Below, one piece after another: positions 60,136 through 64,000 of a DNA stretch of 64,000 nt. Each line of letters starts with the position of its first letter. The stretch's first letter is position 1. Below the pieces are notes generated by a model, which had not been told where the DNA came from, did no database searches, and saw nothing but the letters and a program-made list of their open reading frames with translations. Made by a program: the position numbers and the translations under genes. Source of the stretch: Alicyclobacillus sp. (GTDB taxonomy: Bacteria > Bacillota > Bacilli > Alicyclobacillales > Alicyclobacillaceae); the NCBI GenBank assembly GCA_023511295.1, contig JAIMBT010000015.1:1-64000 (forward strand), read 5' to 3'.

Positions 60136-60780
60136 TTGACGGCACTCATCCTCGTCCGACACGGCGTCACAGCAGAAAACTTGAACTACGTCCTGATTGG
60201 GCAGACCGACCCGCCCCTGAACGAGCACGGGTTGTGCCAGGCCCAGGCGCTGGCCACCGCGCTCAGCGATGAACCCATCTGCCACATCTACTCCAGCCCG
60301 CTCCAGCGCTGTGTCCAGACCGCCGCGGCGATTGCGCAGGCACAACCCCGTGCGGCGTGGGAGTTGTGCCCAGCGCTGCGAGAGCTTCATCTCGGCATGG
60401 TGGATGGGATGTCCTCGTTCGACGCCTACCAACGGTACCAATCCGTGATGGACCAAGCGCTCGACGAATCGCTCCCGGATTTCGAGTTCCCCGGCGGTGA
60501 GTCGCGCCAGGCGGCGCTTCACCGCTTTCAAGCCGGTCTCCAAGCCATCTCTTCCCGACACCCGCAGGACACCGTCTGCGTCGTCACACACGGGGGTCCG
60601 CTCGGGTTGTGGTTGGCGGCGCTCCACGGTGAGCCGCTGGGTCGGTTCCGCCGTTGGCAACCCCACCACGGCTCCATCACCCGCGCGGTGTACGACGGGC
60701 AGACGGTCTCGATTCAACAACTGGACTATCGAGCACATCTGCCGGCCGAACGCGCGGAACCGCGGAGATGGCGTGGTTGA
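60136..60780 (+). CDS. cobC: Alpha-ribazole phosphatase-type histidine phosphatase
   Basis: 214 residues of the histidine phosphatase superfamily: LVRHGVTAEN (catalytic His), SSPLQRCVQTA and VVTHGGPLGLWL. It probably removes the phosphate of alpha-ribazole-5'-phosphate. TTG start behind GGAGGGAG. It lies on the opposite strand to the surrounding cob genes and overlaps cobD 3' end by 104 bp. Confidence 0.9.
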   Translation: MTALILVRHGVTAENLNYVLIGQTDPPLNEHGLCQAQALATALSDEPICHIYSSPLQRCVQTAAAIAQAQPRAAWELCPALRELHLGMVDGMSSFDAYQRYQSVMDQALDESLPDFEFPGGESRQAALHRFQAGLQAISSRHPQDTVCVVTHGGPLGLWLAALHGEPLGRFRRWQPHHGSITRAVYDGQTVSIQQLDYRAHLPAERAEPRRWRG

Positions 60781-61834
60781 ACGCGAGCCACAATCGCTCG
60801 TTGTCGGAGCGAGATCGGATGGCCACGCGCAGGTCGAGCGGACCGAGGCCCACAAAGTCGTCGCAGCGTCGGACGAACAGGCCCTGCTGCTCCAAGCATG
60901 CTAAAATGGCCTGCACCGGCAGGTCTTCGCGCAAGCGCACCAAGAAGAAGTTCACACTCGGCGGGAACAGCTGGACTGCAGGGTGCAGGCCCCACGTATC
61001 GGCAATGTACCGGTGCTCGCGTTGGAGCCAGGTCCACGTCTCCCGCACAAACGCGTCGTCTTCATACGCGGCTTGAGCCGCCACCTGCGCGAGGTGGTTG
61101 ACGCTCCACGGGTCTCGATTCTGGTCCATGCGTTCGGCCAGGTCCCGGTGAGCGACGCCAAAGCCAAAGCGTAGTCCTGGAATCGCGTACATCTTTGTGG
61201 CAGACCGGACCACGATGAGATTCCGCCAGCGCTCGGTGTCCGGCAGGACGCTCCGCGCAGCTTCATCCCAGCGAAAGTCCATGAACGATTCGTCGACGAG
61301 CAGCGTCCCCCCGCGCACTGCGAGTTCGGCCAGAGCTGGCAGGAGGTCTGCGCGATGCCAGCAGAGACCGGTTGGATTATGGGGGTTGTTGACGACGACG
61401 AGATCACCCGGTTGACACTTGGCTGCGACCGCGGCGAGGGTCTCGGAGAACGGCCGCCGGTCCGCCAACAGGTTCACGGATTCCACCCGCACGTCGCAGC
61501 GCGACGCGGCCTCTCGGTACCCGGAAAAGGCGGGTTCGAACAGGAGCACGCGCTTCGGCGAAACGGCCTGCAGCGCCAAGTCGATGACCTCCGAGGCGCC
61601 GTTTCCGCAAACCACACCTTGTTCTTCGGTTATTCTGTACTTGGCGCGCAGCACCTGCGTCACCGCGCGATGTCGGCCGTCCGGGTAATGGCGGATGCCG
61701 GCAAGTCCCGCCTGCAGCGCCTTCAGGACCGACCCCGGCGGTCCCGCCGGGTGGATGTTGGCGCTGAAATCGGACAGCTCCTCCACACCGCGCCCCGTCT
61801 GCTCGGCGTATTCGTACACTCGACCTCCGTGCAT
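60677..61834 (-). CDS. cobD: L-threonine-O-3-phosphate decarboxylase
   Basis: 385-residue aminotransferase-fold PLP enzyme: ANIHPAGPPGSVLKAL, GNGASEVIDLAL, VVNNPHNPTGLCW and the PLP lysine in SATKMYAIPGLRFGF. It makes aminopropanol phosphate for the cobalamin loop. GGAGGTGA precedes the ATG. Confidence 0.92.
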   Translation of the reverse strand: MHGGRVYEYAEQTGRGVEELSDFSANIHPAGPPGSVLKALQAGLAGIRHYPDGRHRAVTQVLRAKYRITEEQGVVCGNGASEVIDLALQAVSPKRVLLFEPAFSGYREAASRCDVRVESVNLLADRRPFSETLAAVAAKCQPGDLVVVNNPHNPTGLCWHRADLLPALAELAVRGGTLLVDESFMDFRWDEAARSVLPDTERWRNLIVVRSATKMYAIPGLRFGFGVAHRDLAERMDQNRDPWSVNHLAQVAAQAAYEDDAFVRETWTWLQREHRYIADTWGLHPAVQLFPPSVNFFLVRLREDLPVQAILACLEQQGLFVRRCDDFVGLGPLDLRVAIRSRSDNERLWLAFNHAISAVPRVRPADVLDSPVVESRPSARRTPRG

Positions 61835-61839
61835 CGCTG

Positions 61840-62592
61840 TCACCTCCAGTGGGCGAGTCCTGTCGACACCATCCACCCCACCCACTCCACAACCTCGTTC
61901 AAGGCGCCGTACGTATCTCCGGTCGAACCTCCGAATTTCCGAAGTATCCACCAATGGTAGAGCGAGGTGGTGCCGACAACCGCAATCAACAGGCAGAGCC
62001 CGTCTCTCGCAGAGACGAGCGGCACACAGACCGCTGCGCTGAGGCAGGTGGCGGTGACCAGCACCCACGGCCGAATCTGTCGGGCGAAATACGCCCCCAA
62101 CCCATTCCCGCGGGCGGCAGGCGCAATGGCCATGGACCAGACCATGGCGAGCCGCGACCACACCGGCACCACGACGAAAAACCCAGGCGATGTTGGCGAT
62201 AGGCTGGACAGCGCGGCGAATTTCCCGACCAGGATGAGCACGGCCGCAACGGCCCCCATCGCGCCAATCCGGCTGTCTTTCATGATGTCGAGCGCCGCGT
62301 CCCGCGATCGGCGGCTGCCTGCTGCATCGGCCGTATCCAGCAAGCCGTCGAGGTGCAAGGCTCCTGTCAAGAGGGTGTACGCCGTCAGTGCAACCGCGGT
62401 GGCGGGCAGCAACGGCAGGTACCCCGTGAGCAGCCGCTGAAGCCCCCACAGGATGGCACCGAGGAACCCACCGACCACGGGCAGGAACAGCACACTGGTG
62501 CGCACGTCGCGGTCGGAGGCGTTGGGTACGGGAGGCATCGGGATCACCGTGGCGAACTGGACGGCCAGCACAAACCATCTCACCATCGCCAT
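61840..62592 (-). CDS. cobS: Adenosylcobinamide-GDP ribazoletransferase
   Basis: A 250-residue membrane protein: HLDGLLDTADAAGSRRSRD with the Asp-rich motif and KDSRIGAMGAVAA are diagnostic of CobS/CobV. It joins cobinamide-GDP and alpha-ribazole. The ATG at 62592 has GGAGGGG upstream and overlaps the end of cbiB. Confidence 0.95.
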   Translation of the reverse strand: MAMVRWFVLAVQFATVIPMPPVPNASDRDVRTSVLFLPVVGGFLGAILWGLQRLLTGYLPLLPATAVALTAYTLLTGALHLDGLLDTADAAGSRRSRDAALDIMKDSRIGAMGAVAAVLILVGKFAALSSLSPTSPGFFVVVPVWSRLAMVWSMAIAPAARGNGLGAYFARQIRPWVLVTATCLSAAVCVPLVSARDGLCLLIAVVGTTSLYHWWILRKFGGSTGDTYGALNEVVEWVGWMVSTGLAHWR

Positions 62593-63539
62593 ACGAACAC
62601 CCCTCCAATCGCGGCAGCGACCAGCAGGACAGCGCACGCGGCGTGGACCGTCCGAATCGCGCGTGGGATGTCGCGGGGTTCCAGCGGCCGTTCCGGCGTG
62701 CCCATCGTGGCGCGATGGGATGCAACCCCGCCGTAGAAATTGAGCCCGCCGAGTTGGACGCCGAGGCCGCCCGCGAACATGGCCTCAGGTATGCCGCTGT
62801 TGGGGCTCGGGTGCCTGCGCGCATCCCGCCACATCACCTGGAGCGCCCGAATCGGGCGGCCCTTCGCAACCCACAGCGCGATGCAGAGAATACCGATGGT
62901 CAACCGGGCTGGGATGAAGTTGAGCACGTCGTCGACTCTTGCGGAACACCAGCCAAAGTCGCGGTAGCGGTCGTTCCGATATCCCACCATCGAGTCGAGG
63001 GTGTTGGCCGCCCGGTATAGAAACGCGAGCGGCGCGCCGCCGATGCAGGCGTAAAAGACCGGTGAGACCACCGCGTCGACGATGTTTTCCGCGAGCGTCT
63101 CAACGGTGGCTCGCACCACCTCGGCCTCCGACAGGTGTTCCGTATCGCGTCCCACAATCATGGACACCGCGCGCCGAGCCGCGGCGAGGTCCGCAGCCTG
63201 GAGCGGCCGAAGCACCTCCCACCCCGCCTGGGCCAACCCTTTCCATGCGATGGTCGTCGAAACCAAAAGGACATCGAGCACCCAGCCGAACCAACTGGCG
63301 TAGTGGCGGACGACCATCAGCGCCAACCACGGTGCACCCGCTGCCATGAGCAGCGTGGACGCGGCCAACCACACCCCGCGAAGGCGCTTCGTTCGCGGGA
63401 CCGCGTGGGCCGTGTTCAGCCGCCTATCCATCCACGCGATGTACCGCCCCATCCAGACGACCGGATGGGGAACCCACCGGGGGTCCCCCACCACAAGATC
63501 CACCAGTAACGCGATGCTCGCGGCAAGCAACTGGTTCAT
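62580..63539 (-). CDS. cbiB: Adenosylcobinamide-phosphate synthase CbiB
   Basis: 319-residue membrane protein: LVVGDPRWVPHPVVWMGRYI, ETLAENIVDAVVSPVFYA and PNSGIPEAMFAGGLGVQLGG are family hallmarks. It attaches aminopropanol phosphate to cobyric acid. ATGA overlap with cobU. Confidence 0.95.
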   Translation of the reverse strand: MNQLLAASIALLVDLVVGDPRWVPHPVVWMGRYIAWMDRRLNTAHAVPRTKRLRGVWLAASTLLMAAGAPWLALMVVRHYASWFGWVLDVLLVSTTIAWKGLAQAGWEVLRPLQAADLAAARRAVSMIVGRDTEHLSEAEVVRATVETLAENIVDAVVSPVFYACIGGAPLAFLYRAANTLDSMVGYRNDRYRDFGWCSARVDDVLNFIPARLTIGILCIALWVAKGRPIRALQVMWRDARRHPSPNSGIPEAMFAGGLGVQLGGLNFYGGVASHRATMGTPERPLEPRDIPRAIRTVHAACAVLLVAAAIGGVFVWRW

Positions 63540-64000
63540 GGAAGGGGAACCTGCAGCTTTCGCACGTCGACCGGAATCCCCGCAACCATCCAGACCACCT
63601 GCGCCGCCTCTGCGGCGGCCTTCTGATTCATCCACCCCAGCCAATCCCGGTAGCGGCGCGAGAGGAAGTCCGCTGGCACAATCCCCTGACCGACTTCGTT
63701 ACTGACCACCACGACGCGATGTGCGGTCGTCGCCATGGCTTCGACGAGACGATGGGTTCGCGAGTGAACCTCCTCCTCGTCACAACCACCGAGAAACAGC
63801 CAATTGTTCAGCAACAAGGACAGGCAGTCAATCAGGACCACCCGGGACGGGCGCGGTGCCTGGAGCCAAGCGGCAACCTCGAGCGGAATCTCCACGGTGT
63901 CCCAGGAAGCCGGTCGTCCCTCACGATGGCGGCGAATCCGCTCCTCCATCTCCTGGTCCGTCCGCTCGGCCGTTGCAATGAATGTGACCGGCAGTCCGTG
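63536..64000 (-). CDS. cobU: Adenosylcobinamide kinase/guanylyltransferase, 5' part outside window
   Basis: 154 visible residues, cut by the window end. VTFIATAERTDQEMEERIRR, VVLIDCLSLLLNNWLF and VSNEVGQGIVP match CobU. The N-terminal P-loop lies beyond base 64000. It activates cobinamide to the GDP form. Confidence 0.92.
   Translation of the reverse strand, partial: HGLPVTFIATAERTDQEMEERIRRHREGRPASWDTVEIPLEVAAWLQAPRPSRVVLIDCLSLLLNNWLFLGGCDEEEVHSRTHRLVEAMATTAHRVVVVSNEVGQGIVPADFLSRRYRDWLGWMNQKAAAEAAQVVWMVAGIPVDVRKLQVPLP

Overview
The window is high-GC DNA from what looks like a Gram-positive bacterium of the Bacillota, most likely an aerobic, Alicyclobacillaceae-like lineage. The genus is my inference. 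The reasons are strong GGAGG-type ribosome binding sites with many GTG and TTG starts, a QoxABCD-type aa3 quinol oxidase, a cyclic di-AMP (ydaO-type) riboswitch, YcsI/YcsG and DUF2294 homologues, and a DeoR/MarR/Crp-Fnr/NrtR regulator set. No rRNA, tRNA, CRISPR array or complete insertion sequence was found.

Layout. 1-886: non-coding block of repeats with long perfect inverted repeats. 0.9-6.4 kb: small membrane proteins, MscS channel, secreted phosphoesterase plus Rieske oxygenase, DUF488 protein and a MarR regulator. 6.5-8.4 kb: ClC chloride transporter behind a MarR-type operator. 8.4-22 kb: an island dominated by DUF2249 proteins, three NnrS-like polytopic membrane proteins, a MetE-like methyltransferase, a HemQ/chlorite-dismutase-family protein, Mrp (Fe-S carrier), a cupin-hemerythrin fusion, an ABC1/UbiB-type kinase, an MIP18 protein and a Crp/Fnr regulator, plus several unknown small genes. 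22-27 kb: ctaB and qoxDCBA (quinol oxidase). 27.4-32.7 kb: a mevalonate operon (HMG-CoA reductase, mevalonate kinase, diphosphomevalonate decarboxylase, phosphomevalonate kinase) ending in a methyltransferase. 32.8-35.4 kb: a degenerate MreB-like gene, a membrane protein and a flavin reductase-like protein. 35.5-37.4 kb: c-di-AMP riboswitch, a decayed reading frame and an MFS transporter. 37.5-40.6 kb: amino-acid permease remnant, AhpD/CMD-type protein, YcsG-like Nramp and YcsI-like hydro-lyase. 40.8-46 kb: DUF2294 protein and the dabB-dabA inorganic-carbon transporter with a structured leader. 46-53.3 kb: zinc alcohol dehydrogenase and a sugar-acid (threonate/erythronate/glycerate type) catabolic operon with a DeoR regulator. 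53.5-56.3 kb: unknown gene, ADP-ribosylglycohydrolase and a divergent NrtR. 56.3-64 kb: cobalamin late-pathway cluster (btuF-like, cobQ, cbiA, cobC, cobD, cobS, cbiB, cobU; cobU is cut by the window end).

How the parts connect. At least six Crp/Fnr-type palindromes (TGTGA-N6-TCACA and variants) sit upstream of the two DUF2249 arms, the left DUF2249 operon, the quinol oxidase operon, the mevalonate operon and the CMD gene. In every case a plausible -10 hexamer lies so that the site is centred about 41-43 bp before the predicted start, the class II activator position. One Crp/Fnr-family regulator with an RE---R recognition helix is encoded at 21369-22049, between the island and the oxidase operon. 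I infer a local regulon linking terminal oxidase, isoprenoid synthesis (precursor of farnesyl for haem O/A and of the quinone tail) and a poorly described haem/Fe-S/N-oxide stress island. This is the most promising system in the window.
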